Of a stretch of 64,000 bases of DNA, positions 45,783 through 55,017 are shown piece by piece. Position 1 is the stretch's first letter. Every line of letters begins with the position of its first letter. This DNA is from Acidobacteria bacterium SCN 69-37 (GTDB lineage: Bacteria > Acidobacteriota > Vicinamibacteria > Vicinamibacterales > SCN-69-37). Location: positions 124,001-188,000 of the forward strand of contig MEDJ01000022.1 of assembly GCA_001724025.1 (NCBI GenBank), given 5' to 3'. The notes under the pieces are model-generated. The model was given only the letters and a program-made list of their open reading frames with translations, made no database searches and was not told where the DNA came from. The translations under genes were made by a program, and so were the position numbers.

Positions 45783-46859
45783 TCAGTTCTCGATCGCCGC
45801 CAGCGGCGTTTCGGGCGGCAGGACCGCGGACCCGCCGGTCCCTTCATCGACGGGCACGTCGTTTCCGGTCCATGCCACGAGCATGGCCGCCACGACTGCC
45901 GCGGCGGCGCGCACCGCGTCGAGTTGTTCGTGCCCGCACGGCAGTTCCAGTGCCAGCACACCCGCGCACCCGTCCACGCCGAGGATCGGGACGACCAGCG
46001 CGCCACCAGCCTCGTCGTGTACGCCCACCGTGCGGGCGGACCGGAATGCGGCGGCCGTGGGATTGTCCCCGTCGTATGCGATCGGACTCAACCGCGCGAG
46101 CACGCGTCGTGAGTAGCCGTGCGCGAGGACGGGCGCGAGTTGGAGGGCCGGCTCACCGTTGGGCATCCAGACGATGAGCCCTTTCGCCTGCAGGATTCTC
46201 GCCGCGTCCGCCAGCAACGATTGCACGTCGTCGACGCTGCCCGCCCGGCCGAGTTCCGTGCAGACGCGCGACAGCGCCAGGAAGTCCGGCGCGAAGGTGG
46301 CGACTGGCGGTTCCGGTACTGCATCGGCGATCGGATCCACGAGTGCCGGCACGAACGGATCGATGGGCGACGCGGGCGCTGCAGGGAATTCCGGCACGAA
46401 CGTGCCCTCATCGGCAGCCGACGGAGCCGACGACGGCACAGGACCAGTGGCGGGAGTGGACGCCGCAGCGGCCGCGGTCTCCTGGTGGCGGCCGAGTCGC
46501 GACATCATCTTCAGCGCCGAGTTCAGCATCATGCCCAGGCGCGTGGGCGGCGCGGTCGCAGCGCGAAGATCGTCAACCGTCGAACGTGCGACCTCCGCGT
46601 CGATCTCGACCGCCTCGTGCGGATCCGGGTGCAGGGCGAGAAACTCCGGCAGCAGTTCGTCGGCATCGATCCCGATCGCCTCGGCGTACGACCGGAAATA
46701 GGCGCGACGGAAAATGCCGTTCGGCCACCGCGACACATCGTCGCGCTCGAGCGCTTCGAGCAGGCACGACTTGATCTTCGTGCGCTCGGCAATCACGCTC
46801 ACGGCAATTCCCTGCTGTTCTCGTCGCTCGCGCAACCGCGCGCCCAGCGTCTCAGGCAT
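45783..46859 (-). CDS. RodZ-like HTH protein fused to a GAF domain
   Basis: A 358-residue protein from ATG 46859 (a GTG two codons upstream also fits; GGGGAG precedes). Residues 2-75 are a RodZ-type helix-turn-helix: LGARLRERREQQGIAVSVIA with SCLLEALERDDVSRWPNGIF and RRAYFRSYAEAIGID. A Pro/Ala-rich linker (to about 190) leads to a GAF domain: ALSRVCTELGRAGSVDDVQS, LLADAARILQAKGLIVWMPN and PILGVDGCAGVLALELPCG. No transmembrane helix is present, unlike RodZ. HTH plus GAF suggests a ligand-sensing regulator; the domain pairing is uncommon. Confidence 0.78.
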   Translation of the reverse strand: MPETLGARLRERREQQGIAVSVIAERTKIKSCLLEALERDDVSRWPNGIFRRAYFRSYAEAIGIDADELLPEFLALHPDPHEAVEIDAEVARSTVDDLRAATAPPTRLGMMLNSALKMMSRLGRHQETAAAAASTPATGPVPSSAPSAADEGTFVPEFPAAPASPIDPFVPALVDPIADAVPEPPVATFAPDFLALSRVCTELGRAGSVDDVQSLLADAARILQAKGLIVWMPNGEPALQLAPVLAHGYSRRVLARLSPIAYDGDNPTAAAFRSARTVGVHDEAGGALVVPILGVDGCAGVLALELPCGHEQLDAVRAAAAVVAAMLVAWTGNDVPVDEGTGGSAVLPPETPLAAIEN

Positions 46860-47044
46860 GCGCACTCCCCCCTGCCGGCGGTCCCGTCACCCCACACGAC
46901 GTCACGACGGGAGGATCGAGACGGACTGCGAACTGCGCGGTTCCGACCGGGAGGGGAGAAACGCCGCGCAGCCTCGGGCGAGGCGATACGCCGGCGGCGA
47001 ACAGGCGGAACCTCGGTCGAGCGTAACAACTCGGACGGGCGCGT

Positions 47045-47581
47045 TCAAGCCTTGCGCGGGCGCTTCGCGGACTTCGCCGTGCGTGCCGGCGCCGGCACCA
47101 CCGCCGCGCCACCGCGTCCGAGCGCGACAACGATGTCGTATTCGGCCGCGGCAACCGGTTGCACGGACAGCCGACTGCCCTTCTGCGTGACGACCATCTT
47201 CTCGAGGCCCTTCGTATGCTTGAGCGTCTCGAGCGGCACCGTCCCGTGGAAGTTCTCGGCGAACGCGATGTCCACCATGTACCAGGTCGGTGCCTCCTCG
47301 CGGCTGTCCGGATCGAAGTATCTGTGGCCCTTCCGCGTCGCAAAGCTGTCGGGATATCCCGCACGGGCGATACGCGCCAGTCCCGTCACGCCCGACGGAT
47401 CGGCATTCGATGCATAGAACAGGACCGGATCGCCCACGCGCATGTCGTCACGCATGAAATTGCGCGCCTGGAAGTTCCGCACGCCCTCCCAGCTCGTGGT
47501 GCCATCCCGCTCGAGATCGTCGATCGTGTAGGCGGAGGGTTCGCACTTCATCAGCCAGCAGCGGGCAGGAGTCTTGGCCAT
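47045..47581 (-). CDS. EVE-domain protein
   Basis: A 178-residue protein with a PUA-like EVE domain over residues 6-150: CWLMKCEPSAYTIDDLERDG, WEGVRNFQARNFMRDDMRVG, DPVLFYASNADPSGVTGLAR and APTWYMVDIAFAENFHGTVP. EVE domains recognise modified bases in DNA or RNA and are common beside restriction and defence genes, but no such gene adjoins. A basic Ala/Arg/Lys tail (PARTAKSAKRPRKA) could bind nucleic acid. A 179-bp gap lies before the next minus-strand gene. Confidence 0.9.
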   Translation of the reverse strand: MAKTPARCWLMKCEPSAYTIDDLERDGTTSWEGVRNFQARNFMRDDMRVGDPVLFYASNADPSGVTGLARIARAGYPDSFATRKGHRYFDPDSREEAPTWYMVDIAFAENFHGTVPLETLKHTKGLEKMVVTQKGSRLSVQPVAAAEYDIVVALGRGGAAVVPAPARTAKSAKRPRKA

Positions 47582-47667
47582 GGTGTCAGCAGGATACCGC
47601 GTGTGCTGCGTGTCGTCGGACTAGAATGCCGGGGGCGCGGTGATGTGCCGGGCGAATTGCGGGGGCG

Positions 47668-48267
47668 GTGTTGACGATAGGGATTCTCGGCGCGGGCGCC
47701 ATGGCACGGGCGCTGGCGAAGCGGCTGGTGGCGGGCGGATTCACGGTCGCGATGTCGAATCGACGTGGGCCCACTTCGCTCACCGACGTCGTCACCGCGC
47801 TCGGGCCCGCCGTGCGGGCCGCCACCGTCGAGCAGGCCGCCGCGCATCCCATCGTCATCGTGGCCATTCCCTGGAGTCAGCTGCCGTCGGTCCTGGGCGG
47901 CATTCGCGACTGGCACGATCGGATCGTGATCGACACGACCAATCCGATCGAGCCACCGCACTTCACCGTCGCCGACCTCGAGGGCCGCACGTCGAGCGAG
48001 GTCGTGTCCGGACTCGTGCCGGCCGCGCGGCTCGTCAAGGCGTTCAACACGCTGACGCCGTCGGTGATCGCGCGCGATCCCCGCGAGGGCGGCGGGCACC
48101 GCGTGATCTTCTACTGCGGGAACGATAACGAGGCGAAGGCCGACGTCGACGCCGTGCTCACCGCCTGCGGTTTCGCCGGTGTCGATCTCGGCGATCTCGC
48201 CGCCGGCGGTCGCCTGATGCAGTTCCCGGGGGGATCGCTGCCGGCGCTGAATCTGATCAAGCTGTAG
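47668..48267 (+). CDS. NADPH-dependent F420 reductase-like NAD(P)-binding protein
   Basis: A 199-residue single Rossmann-domain protein starting at GTG 47668 (a TTG follows). TIGILGAGAMARALAKRLVA is GxGxxA; VAMSNRRGP gives the NADP-type Arg; VIVAIPWSQLPSVLG, IDTTNPIEPPHFTV, KAFNTLTPSVIARDPREGGG and HRVIFYCGNDNEAKADVDAV complete the family pattern. The fold is that of F420:NADP oxidoreductase, but the same family includes many enzymes that do not use F420, and no F420 genes are seen here. Confidence 0.82.
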   Translation: MLTIGILGAGAMARALAKRLVAGGFTVAMSNRRGPTSLTDVVTALGPAVRAATVEQAAAHPIVIVAIPWSQLPSVLGGIRDWHDRIVIDTTNPIEPPHFTVADLEGRTSSEVVSGLVPAARLVKAFNTLTPSVIARDPREGGGHRVIFYCGNDNEAKADVDAVLTACGFAGVDLGDLAAGGRLMQFPGGSLPALNLIKL

Positions 48268-48423
48268 CGATCAGGCACGATCGACGACAGGCTGGCCGCC
48301 GAGACAACGATGGCCGCGTCTGGCGCACTCGGGCGCCTCGACGCGGCCACCACGGTCTTCAGAGGCCTGGTCGCCCGCATCATGCGGGTGGGCGGCCGAC
48401 ACAAGGGCCGGACGCTGCGTACC

Positions 48424-49158
48424 TCACGGCTGCGCGAACTTGGCCACCAGCGCGACGGACATGATCGCGTCCGTCTTCTTGAATCCGGGCGGCGGGAAAT
48501 TCGCGTAGCGGATCGCGTGCGAGACTTTCAGCGAGAGGCCGGCGGCCACGCGCGTGGTCAGGGCAATCGCGTGATCGATCCGCCAGTTGTCGCCCTGGGC
48601 GAACAGGCCGCTGAGGCGCAGGTCATCGCTGATCTCGGCCGTCTCGGTCAGCTTCAGTTTGTAGCCGGCGCCCGCGACATACGAGCCGCTCGAGATGTCG
48701 TCACCGGCAAGTCTCGCCTCGCTGACGTACCCGGCGCCAAGGTCGACGCCGAACGTCTGGCGCGCGTCATCGATCACCTTGAGGGCGACACCGCCTGTCA
48801 CCGCATTGCGATGGACGACGCCGGCGAAGCGATCGCGGAAGAACCCGTACTCACCGAACACCGACGTGCGCGCATTCAGCTCTTTCTGGGCACGCGACGT
48901 CAGATCGAACGCGTTGGCGACGAGCACGTCGTTCGACTCGTTCCTGACGAACGAGACCTTGTTGCGGATGAGCCACGTGTCCGGGCGCGACACGAGATCT
49001 GCCCCGAGGCCGAATGTCGAGCTCGAGGCGTTACCGGTGACCCCGACGTACGCGGCCTCGAAGTTCTGTTCGTGGGTCGGGGGTGGAGGATCCTGCGCGA
49101 GGGCTGCCGCCGGAATGAGGAGGGCGGTCATGAAAACGAGAGCGGACGCATACTTCAT
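48424..49158 (-). CDS. DUF481 outer-membrane beta-barrel protein
   Basis: A 244-residue exported protein with signal peptide MKYASALVFMTALLIPAAAL (cleavage near ALAQD). The mature part has repeated amphipathic strands such as EAAYVGVTGNASSSTFGLGA, DTWLIRNKVSFVRNESND, FGEYGFFRDRFAGVVHRN and SHAIRYANFPPPGFKKTDAI, ending VALVAKFAQP. The TGN/NxxT strand pattern is that of the DUF481 family. Likely outer membrane; role unknown. A 156-bp gap to the convergent F420-like gene shows no gene. Confidence 0.85.
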   Translation of the reverse strand: MKYASALVFMTALLIPAAALAQDPPPPTHEQNFEAAYVGVTGNASSSTFGLGADLVSRPDTWLIRNKVSFVRNESNDVLVANAFDLTSRAQKELNARTSVFGEYGFFRDRFAGVVHRNAVTGGVALKVIDDARQTFGVDLGAGYVSEARLAGDDISSGSYVAGAGYKLKLTETAEISDDLRLSGLFAQGDNWRIDHAIALTTRVAAGLSLKVSHAIRYANFPPPGFKKTDAIMSVALVAKFAQP

Positions 49159-49204
49159 GCGTCCCAGTTTCTCACGACCGCCCCCCGGGTGGCCCGGTCG
49201 GCGA

Positions 49205-49627
49205 TCAACGTCGTGCGAGCAGGTCGCGGATCTCGGTCAGCAGGGATTCCTCGGTTGTCGGCCCCGGTGGCGGCGCCGGCGCCTCGGCGGCCTTCAGCGA
49301 GTTCATGCCCTTGACGAGCAGGAAGAGCGCGAACGCGACGATGAGGAAGTTGACGACGGTGTTGACGAACGCACCGTAGCCGACGACCACTGCGCCCGCG
49401 TTCTTCGCGGCCTCGAGCGACGCGTAGGGGCCTGGCGTGGTGCCCTCGCGGAGCAGAACGAACATGTTGGAGAAATCGGTTCCGCCGGTAATCAGGCCGA
49501 GCAGCGGCATCATGATCTGATCGACGAAACCGCTGACAATGGCACCGAACGCGGCGCCGATGATGATCCCGACGGCCATGTCAACGACATTGCCGCGCAT
49601 CGCGAACGTCTTGAACTCGTTCAACAT
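49205..49627 (-). CDS. mscL: large-conductance mechanosensitive channel MscL
   Basis: A 140-residue two-helix channel. [20 protein letters not shown] is the near-invariant N-terminus, [20 protein letters not shown] the first helix, [20 protein letters not shown] the second and [14 protein letters not shown] the cytoplasmic helix that interacts with the stem. The periplasmic loop is usual in length. ATG 49627 is chosen for this N-terminus and is preceded by GGGAG. It lies after the quinoprotein genes in the same direction, 88 bp apart, but likely has its own promoter. Confidence 0.95.
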   Translation of the reverse strand: MLNEFKTFAMRGNVVDMAVGIIIGAAFGAIVSGFVDQIMMPLLGLITGGTDFSNMFVLLREGTTPGPYASLEAAKNAGAVVVGYGAFVNTVVNFLIVAFALFLLVKGMNSLKAAEAPAPPPGPTTEESLLTEIRDLLARR

Positions 49628-49715
49628 CGTGGGGGCTCCCGTGAAAGACGAACGTCCGCGCCCATCGTACACGGGATGACGGCCCCGCGATGCATCGAGC
49701 CGCTCGATCGCCCGG

Positions 49716-52013
49716 TCAATCCACCGGCAGCGCGAACGCGACGTACGCACGCGCTGGAGCGCTCCCACCCACGCCATCCGAAGCGTTCCCCCGTGCCGCA
49801 CCGGTCGACTGCGTGGCGTTGACCACGAAGTACTGACGACCGCCAACTTCGTACATCGCGGGGATACCTGCCGATCCGGCCGGCAGGTCCGTCGTCCACA
49901 GGACCTCGCCGGTTTCGGCATCGTACGCCCGCAGCTTGCCATCGAGCCCGGCCTGGAACAACAGTCCGGTCGTCGTGGTGACAATCCCCGTCCGCACGCG
50001 CGGATAGCCGGTATTACTCGCTCCTTCCGCAACCGCGCGCGGTTCGTCACCACCGGCCGGCACCTGCCACTTGATCCGGCCCGTATTCAGGTCGTAAGCC
50101 GTGAGCGTGGAATATGGCGGCTTCACCAGGCTGTTCTGCATCCCGTAGTCGGTGTAGTAGCGAATGGACGGGACCGGCAATCCCGCCGGGTAGTCAGGAC
50201 CGACCATGCCACCGGCGCTGCGGGCACCGCCGGCGCGCGATCCGGGCGTACCGCCCGACGCTACGACGGGCCCGCGATCCGTCGTCGACGTCGCTGGCGG
50301 AGGCAACGGAGGGGCCGCAGCCGCCGCCGCACCCGGGCTCGCGAGAAAGGCGAGCAGCGACGACATCTCGGTCGCTGTCAGCGACGCGGGCGGCATGCTC
50401 AGGCGACCGCCGGTGATGATCTCGCGCAGCGTCTCAGGGCCCACCCGCATTCCGACATCGACGAGTGCTGGGACCGTCCCGATACCTCGAAGGTCCGTAC
50501 CGTGACACGCCACACATCGCTGCTGATAGACCGCCAGCCCTGCCGCCAATTCACCGGGCGAAGCCGCGGGCCCGGCGGCGCGGCCGCGACCAGCGGGAGC
50601 CCCCCCGGCACGTCCAGGCGGGTCGAGGCTGAGCTTGTAGATCGATGGCACCGTGATGCCAAGCACATAGAACGTACCGTTGGTTGGATTCGCAGCCGTT
50701 GTCCCCCAGTTGGCGCCGCCCTGCGCCCCCGGGATGGCGACGGTGTCGACACCAATGGCCGGCGGCGTGAACAGTCCCAGATTGCGGGCATTGGCGATCC
50801 GCGTGCGCCACACCTCCTGTTCCTCAGGCGTCAACACATACGGATTCACGTCGTCTGCGCTGAGTGTCTGCGGCGTGAACGGTGGGACGATGGTCGGGAA
50901 CGGCTGGGTCGGCCAAGCCGCCTCGCCGGGAACGTCACTCGGCGGTACGGGTCGCTCTTCGATCGGCCAGATCGGCTCCCCGGTGACGCGATCGAAGACG
51001 TACAGGAACCCCGTCTTGCCTGCCTGCACCACGACATCACGCGCGCGCCCTTCGTGCTGGATGGTGGTCAACTGCGGCGCGGCCGCGTTGTCGTAGTCCC
51101 AGAGATCGTGGTGAACCATCTGAAAGTGCCAGAGCCGCTTGCCCGTACGAGCATCGAGGGCGATGAGTGACGTCCCGAAGAGATTGGCGCCGTGCCTGTC
51201 GGCACCGTAGTAGTCGTACGTCGGGGAGCCCGTCGGGAAGTACGCAATGCCCCGCTGAGCATCGACGGTGATTTCGCCCCAGACGTTGGCCCCGCCGACG
51301 TACTTGTACGCGTCGGGTGGCCAGGTGTCATAGCCGAACTCTCCGGGCAGCGGAATCGTGTGGAACTGCCAGACGATCTTGCCCGTCCGCACGTCGAAGG
51401 CCCGGATGTCTCCAGGCATCGCCATGTAGTTCTCGCCGGTGGCCGAGCCGAGCAGCAGCAGATCCTCGAAGATCTTCCCGGGATTCGACGACTGCGCCCG
51501 CCCGACCGTCGAGACGTCGCGTCGCAGGCCCTCCCTCAGGTTCACCGCCCCCTGGTTGCCAAACGTCAGCACCGGCAGGCCCGTACGGGCGTCGAGCGCC
51601 TCCAGATAGTGATAGCGCTGGAACAGCAGCCGGCGCTCGGTGCCGTCGGCACTCTGCCAGTAATTGATGCCACGCGGCGCGATGCCCTGCAGTCCCTCGT
51701 GCACCCAGCGTTCCTTTCCTGTCGTCGCGTCGAGCGCCACGAGCGACTGATTGCGGGCCAGGACGTACATCGTGTCGTCGACCACGATAGGTCCCCACAC
51801 ATAGGACACGTTGTCGGACGTCGGATACGTCCACGCGACCTCGAGCTTGTTGACGTTGTCCTTCGTGATCCGATCGAGCGTCGTGTAGCGAGCGTTGTCG
51901 GGGCCCCCGCCGTGATCGCTCCACGTCTTTCGTTCGAGTGCGCGCTGACCAACTGACGCGACCGCCAGCCACACGACCAGGACACCTCCCACTACCAACG
52001 CAATACGTCTCAT
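49716..52013 (-). CDS. PQQ-dependent dehydrogenase with embedded cytochrome c (copy 1)
   Basis: A 765-residue exported quinoprotein. The N-terminal helix [20 protein letters not shown] is a signal anchor. Beta-propeller blades occur as W-motif repeats: [82 protein letters not shown] cytochrome-c domain with heme motif CVACH and Met region [20 protein letters not shown] is inserted between blades (about residues 500-600), framed by Gly/Ala/Arg-rich linkers. Such enzymes oxidise alcohols or sugars in the periplasm and pass electrons to heme. It is about 33 bp downstream of a paralogue. Confidence 0.9.
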   Translation of the reverse strand: MRRIALVVGGVLVVWLAVASVGQRALERKTWSDHGGGPDNARYTTLDRITKDNVNKLEVAWTYPTSDNVSYVWGPIVVDDTMYVLARNQSLVALDATTGKERWVHEGLQGIAPRGINYWQSADGTERRLLFQRYHYLEALDARTGLPVLTFGNQGAVNLREGLRRDVSTVGRAQSSNPGKIFEDLLLLGSATGENYMAMPGDIRAFDVRTGKIVWQFHTIPLPGEFGYDTWPPDAYKYVGGANVWGEITVDAQRGIAYFPTGSPTYDYYGADRHGANLFGTSLIALDARTGKRLWHFQMVHHDLWDYDNAAAPQLTTIQHEGRARDVVVQAGKTGFLYVFDRVTGEPIWPIEERPVPPSDVPGEAAWPTQPFPTIVPPFTPQTLSADDVNPYVLTPEEQEVWRTRIANARNLGLFTPPAIGVDTVAIPGAQGGANWGTTAANPTNGTFYVLGITVPSIYKLSLDPPGRAGGAPAGRGRAAGPAASPGELAAGLAVYQQRCVACHGTDLRGIGTVPALVDVGMRVGPETLREIITGGRLSMPPASLTATEMSSLLAFLASPGAAAAAAPPLPPPATSTTDRGPVVASGGTPGSRAGGARSAGGMVGPDYPAGLPVPSIRYYTDYGMQNSLVKPPYSTLTAYDLNTGRIKWQVPAGGDEPRAVAEGASNTGYPRVRTGIVTTTTGLLFQAGLDGKLRAYDAETGEVLWTTDLPAGSAGIPAMYEVGGRQYFVVNATQSTGAARGNASDGVGGSAPARAYVAFALPVD

Positions 52014-52046
52014 TGTCCGAATCCTCTATTCGATCACTTCGGGCGC

Positions 52047-54296
52047 CTACTGCGGCAGGGCGAACGCAACGTAGCCGAGCGGCCCCGGCGGCGTGCCGTG
52101 CGGAGCGCGCTGGTTGCCGGCCGGCAGCCTGTTACCAGCCGCAGGCACGAGCAGGTACTGGCGTCCGCCGATCGCGTACAGGATCGGCGCGCCACGAAAC
52201 GTGCCGCCGTAGTGTCCGGTCCAGACCACCGCGCCGCTGGTCGTGTCGTAGGCGCGGATCTTGTTGTCGCCGCCCGACGCGAAGTAGAGGCCGGTGTCGG
52301 TGACCACGGCGCCATTGCGCATCTGCGTCATGCCGGTGCCGGTCATCCCCATCTCGGCCAATTCAGGATCATCGCCGAGACCCACCTGCCAGACGATGGC
52401 AGGAATGTTCAGGTCGTACTTGGTGATGGTCGTGTACGGCGGCTTCATCCGGACGCCAATCGTGCCGTATTCATTGATTACGTACCGCGGTGTATCGGGC
52501 ACGCCTTCCGGATAGCGAATGACCGCACCACGGCCAGGCCCGGCCGCACCCGTCCGCGCCCGGGCACCACCTGTCCCCACGGCGGGCCCGGGTGGAAAGA
52601 CCGGTGCGGGACCGGCGGCCCGGCCACGACCAGCGCCCGCGGCCGGTATCGCCAGATACGCGATGACGGCGGCCATATCCTCGTCCGTCAGATGTGGGAA
52701 CGCCGGCATGCGCCCGCGGCCACCAGTCATCGTCGCGCGAATCGCCGCCTCGTCGAGGCGCGTTGTCACGTCGACGAGCGACGGGCCATTCTCAGTGCCG
52801 ACCCGTGCCGGTCCATGACACACCTGACAATCGCGCTGATAAACCTGCTGTCCGGGAGAGGCGGCCGGGCCGCCTCGTCCCTCGCCAGGCCGGAGGAGCC
52901 GGAGGATCCCAGGATTGTCCTGGCCGATCACATAGACGATGCCCCGGTCTGGCTCGGCCGCGGTAGTACCGAACAGCGCACCGCCATTGCTGCCCGGCAG
53001 GTGCACGGTATCGACGAAATCGATCGGCGTGAACATGCCCAGGTTGCGTGCGCCGCGCACGCGGGCCCGGAAGGCAGCGCGCTCTTCGGGCGTGATGTTG
53101 GCGTACGGCGTGATGTCGTCTTCCGAGAACGTCTGGCGGCTGAACGGCGGCGGGTCGGTCGGGAACGGCTGCGTCGGCCAGCTCTTTTCGCCCGGCATCC
53201 CGCTCACCGGCACGGGGCGTTCCTCGATGGGCCAGATCGGCTCACCGGTCTCGCGATCGAAGACATAAAGGAAGCCGGTCTTGCCGGCGAGCGCCACGAC
53301 GTCGCGTGTCGTCCCGCCATGCCGGATCGTGGTCAACTGCGGTGCAGAGCTCGTGTCAAAGTCCCAGAGATCGTGGTGCACGAGCTGAAAGTGCCAGAGG
53401 CGCTTACCGGTCCGGGCATCGAGCGCCACGAGGCTGGTGCCGAACAGGTTGGCACCGTGCCGATCGGCGCCGTAGTAGTCATAGGTCGGCGATCCTGTCG
53501 GCACGAACACGATGCCGCGGGCCGGATCCACGGTCAGTTCGCCCCACGCATTGGCGCCGCCGACGTACCGGTACGCTTCGGGCGGCCAGGTCTCGTAGCC
53601 GAACTCGCCTGGATGAGGAATCGTGTGGAATTGCCAGACTTCGCGACCTGTCACCACGTCGTACGCCCGAATGTGGCCGGGCGGTGACATGTACGCTTCG
53701 CCCGTGGCCGACCCGAGGATCAGCAGGTTCTCGAACACCTGCCCGGGCGTGCCCGACTGGATGCGACCGATCTGCGAGGCGTCGCGACCGAGCCCCTCGC
53801 GCAGGTCAACGGCGCCGTCCTGGCCGAAACTCTTGATCAGCGCTCCCGTGCGCGCATCAATCGCCTGCAGGTAGTCCTGCATCGCGAACAGCAGCCGACG
53901 GTCGCTGCCGTCGGCGCTTTCCCAGTAGTTGATGCCGCGCGACGTCATCCCCTGCATGTTCTCGCGCACCCAGACCTCGGCACCGGTGCGGGCGTCGAGC
54001 GCGACGAGCGCACCGTTACGCCCCCGCCCATAGACCAACCCGTGCGCCACCACGGGTGTGGAGATCGTGTCGGCGTAGGGATACGTCCACGCCACCTCGA
54101 GACGCCCGACGTTCTCACGGGTGATCTGACTGCCGGGAACGTATCGAGAACTGTCGAGGGTACCGGAATAGCCGATCCACGGTCTGTCGGCGACGGATTG
54201 CGGTGGGGCGTCCGGACGGGCGCCGATGGCCGCGACGACACTGAAGACGACCACGCCCGTCAGGATGACGGATCCACGATGCCGGAAGGCGAGCAT
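52047..54296 (-). CDS. PQQ-dependent dehydrogenase with embedded cytochrome c (copy 2)
   Basis: A 749-residue paralogue of the preceding gene product. ATG 54296 has CAGGAG 8 nt upstream and a hydrophobic start (VILTGVVVFSVVAAIGARPD). Blades include [66 protein letters not shown] and AYDTTSGAVVWTGHYGG. The inserted cytochrome c has CQVCH and the methionine region RGRMPAFPHLTDEDMAAVIA. Blade residues TWPPEAYRYVGGANAWGELT and [20 protein letters not shown] are nearly identical to those of copy 1, so they are recent duplicates. A transporter gene lies 41 bp upstream on the same strand, probably one operon. Confidence 0.9.
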   Translation of the reverse strand: MLAFRHRGSVILTGVVVFSVVAAIGARPDAPPQSVADRPWIGYSGTLDSSRYVPGSQITRENVGRLEVAWTYPYADTISTPVVAHGLVYGRGRNGALVALDARTGAEVWVRENMQGMTSRGINYWESADGSDRRLLFAMQDYLQAIDARTGALIKSFGQDGAVDLREGLGRDASQIGRIQSGTPGQVFENLLILGSATGEAYMSPPGHIRAYDVVTGREVWQFHTIPHPGEFGYETWPPEAYRYVGGANAWGELTVDPARGIVFVPTGSPTYDYYGADRHGANLFGTSLVALDARTGKRLWHFQLVHHDLWDFDTSSAPQLTTIRHGGTTRDVVALAGKTGFLYVFDRETGEPIWPIEERPVPVSGMPGEKSWPTQPFPTDPPPFSRQTFSEDDITPYANITPEERAAFRARVRGARNLGMFTPIDFVDTVHLPGSNGGALFGTTAAEPDRGIVYVIGQDNPGILRLLRPGEGRGGPAASPGQQVYQRDCQVCHGPARVGTENGPSLVDVTTRLDEAAIRATMTGGRGRMPAFPHLTDEDMAAVIAYLAIPAAGAGRGRAAGPAPVFPPGPAVGTGGARARTGAAGPGRGAVIRYPEGVPDTPRYVINEYGTIGVRMKPPYTTITKYDLNIPAIVWQVGLGDDPELAEMGMTGTGMTQMRNGAVVTDTGLYFASGGDNKIRAYDTTSGAVVWTGHYGGTFRGAPILYAIGGRQYLLVPAAGNRLPAGNQRAPHGTPPGPLGYVAFALPQ

Positions 54297-54337
54297 GCAC
54301 GAACTCCTGCGACAGGTGAGACGATGAGCGACGGCGG

Positions 54338-54778
54338 TCAGCGTCGGGTCGCGAGCAGGACGCCGGCAACCATCACCATGGCACCGACGACATTGACAGG
54401 GCTCACGGGCTGCACGGGCGATCCCAGCCATCCGTAGTGCGACATGGCCATCCCGCCGAGAATCTGCCCGGCGAGTAGGCCGAGCATCACCGGCCCGGCG
54501 CCAATCTGCGGAATGAGCCAGGCGATACCGAACACAAGACACGCGCCGATGGCGCCGGCCGCGAGCAGCAGCGGATGTACGTTGCGCAGGCCTCCCAGCG
54601 CCCCGGCCTGCCAGCCGGTGACGCCGATGATCGCCGCCATCACCGCCCCGATGATCCAGAAGAGGGCGTTGGCCACGCGCGGGTTGTTGAGCGCGGCTCC
54701 CACCGCTCCGTTCATGGCGAGGTGAACGGCGAGGACGATGCCGAGAAACAGGGTCAACACATAGAGTTGCAGCTTCAT
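54338..54778 (-). CDS. DMT-superfamily YdcZ/DUF606 transporter
   Basis: A 146-residue, five-helix membrane protein: LYVLTLFLGIVLAVHLAMNG, ANALFWIIGAVMAAIIGVTG, HPLLLAAGAIGACLVFGIAW, GPVMLGLLAGQILGGMAMSH with YGWLG, and VVGAMVMVAGVLLATRR. AMNGAVGAALNNPRVANALF and AGQILGG(M)AMSHYGWLG fit the YdcZ family of small drug/metabolite-type transporters that often dimerise. The first gene of a likely operon with the two quinoprotein genes. An operator-like palindrome lies 93 bp upstream, shared with the divergent lactonase gene. Confidence 0.82.
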   Translation of the reverse strand: MKLQLYVLTLFLGIVLAVHLAMNGAVGAALNNPRVANALFWIIGAVMAAIIGVTGWQAGALGGLRNVHPLLLAAGAIGACLVFGIAWLIPQIGAGPVMLGLLAGQILGGMAMSHYGWLGSPVQPVSPVNVVGAMVMVAGVLLATRR

Positions 54779-54870
54779 GAGCGCTCCATCGGTCTGACCG
54801 GCGGTGGTCGCCGGGTGCGGACATCGCCGTCCCTGCGCGCGACGGGATCATCCTGTCGCGAGGTGGTGGT

Positions 54871-54883
54871 ATCGATAATCGAT
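54871..54883. promoter_or_regulatory. operator-like site A, ATCGATAATCGAT
   Basis: This 13-bp palindrome (wider form TATCGAT-A-ATCGATA, 54870-54884) sits in the divergent region between the transporter-quinoprotein operon and the lactonase gene. Its reverse complement ATCGATTATCGAT recurs as sites B, C and D at 56955, 57929 and 63150. Inferred binding site of the GntR protein encoded at 57048. Confidence 0.6.
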
Positions 54884-55017
54884 ATTGTATACTTGCGCCG
54901 TCGCCATCGGCAAGCCCTTCGTCCCCGCCCCGTCCGACGCGGAGCGCAGGACGCGAGCGCCCGATACCGGCGACGGAGACAACGGACCCCCATGCGGATT
55001 CATCTGGAGCCTCGCCC

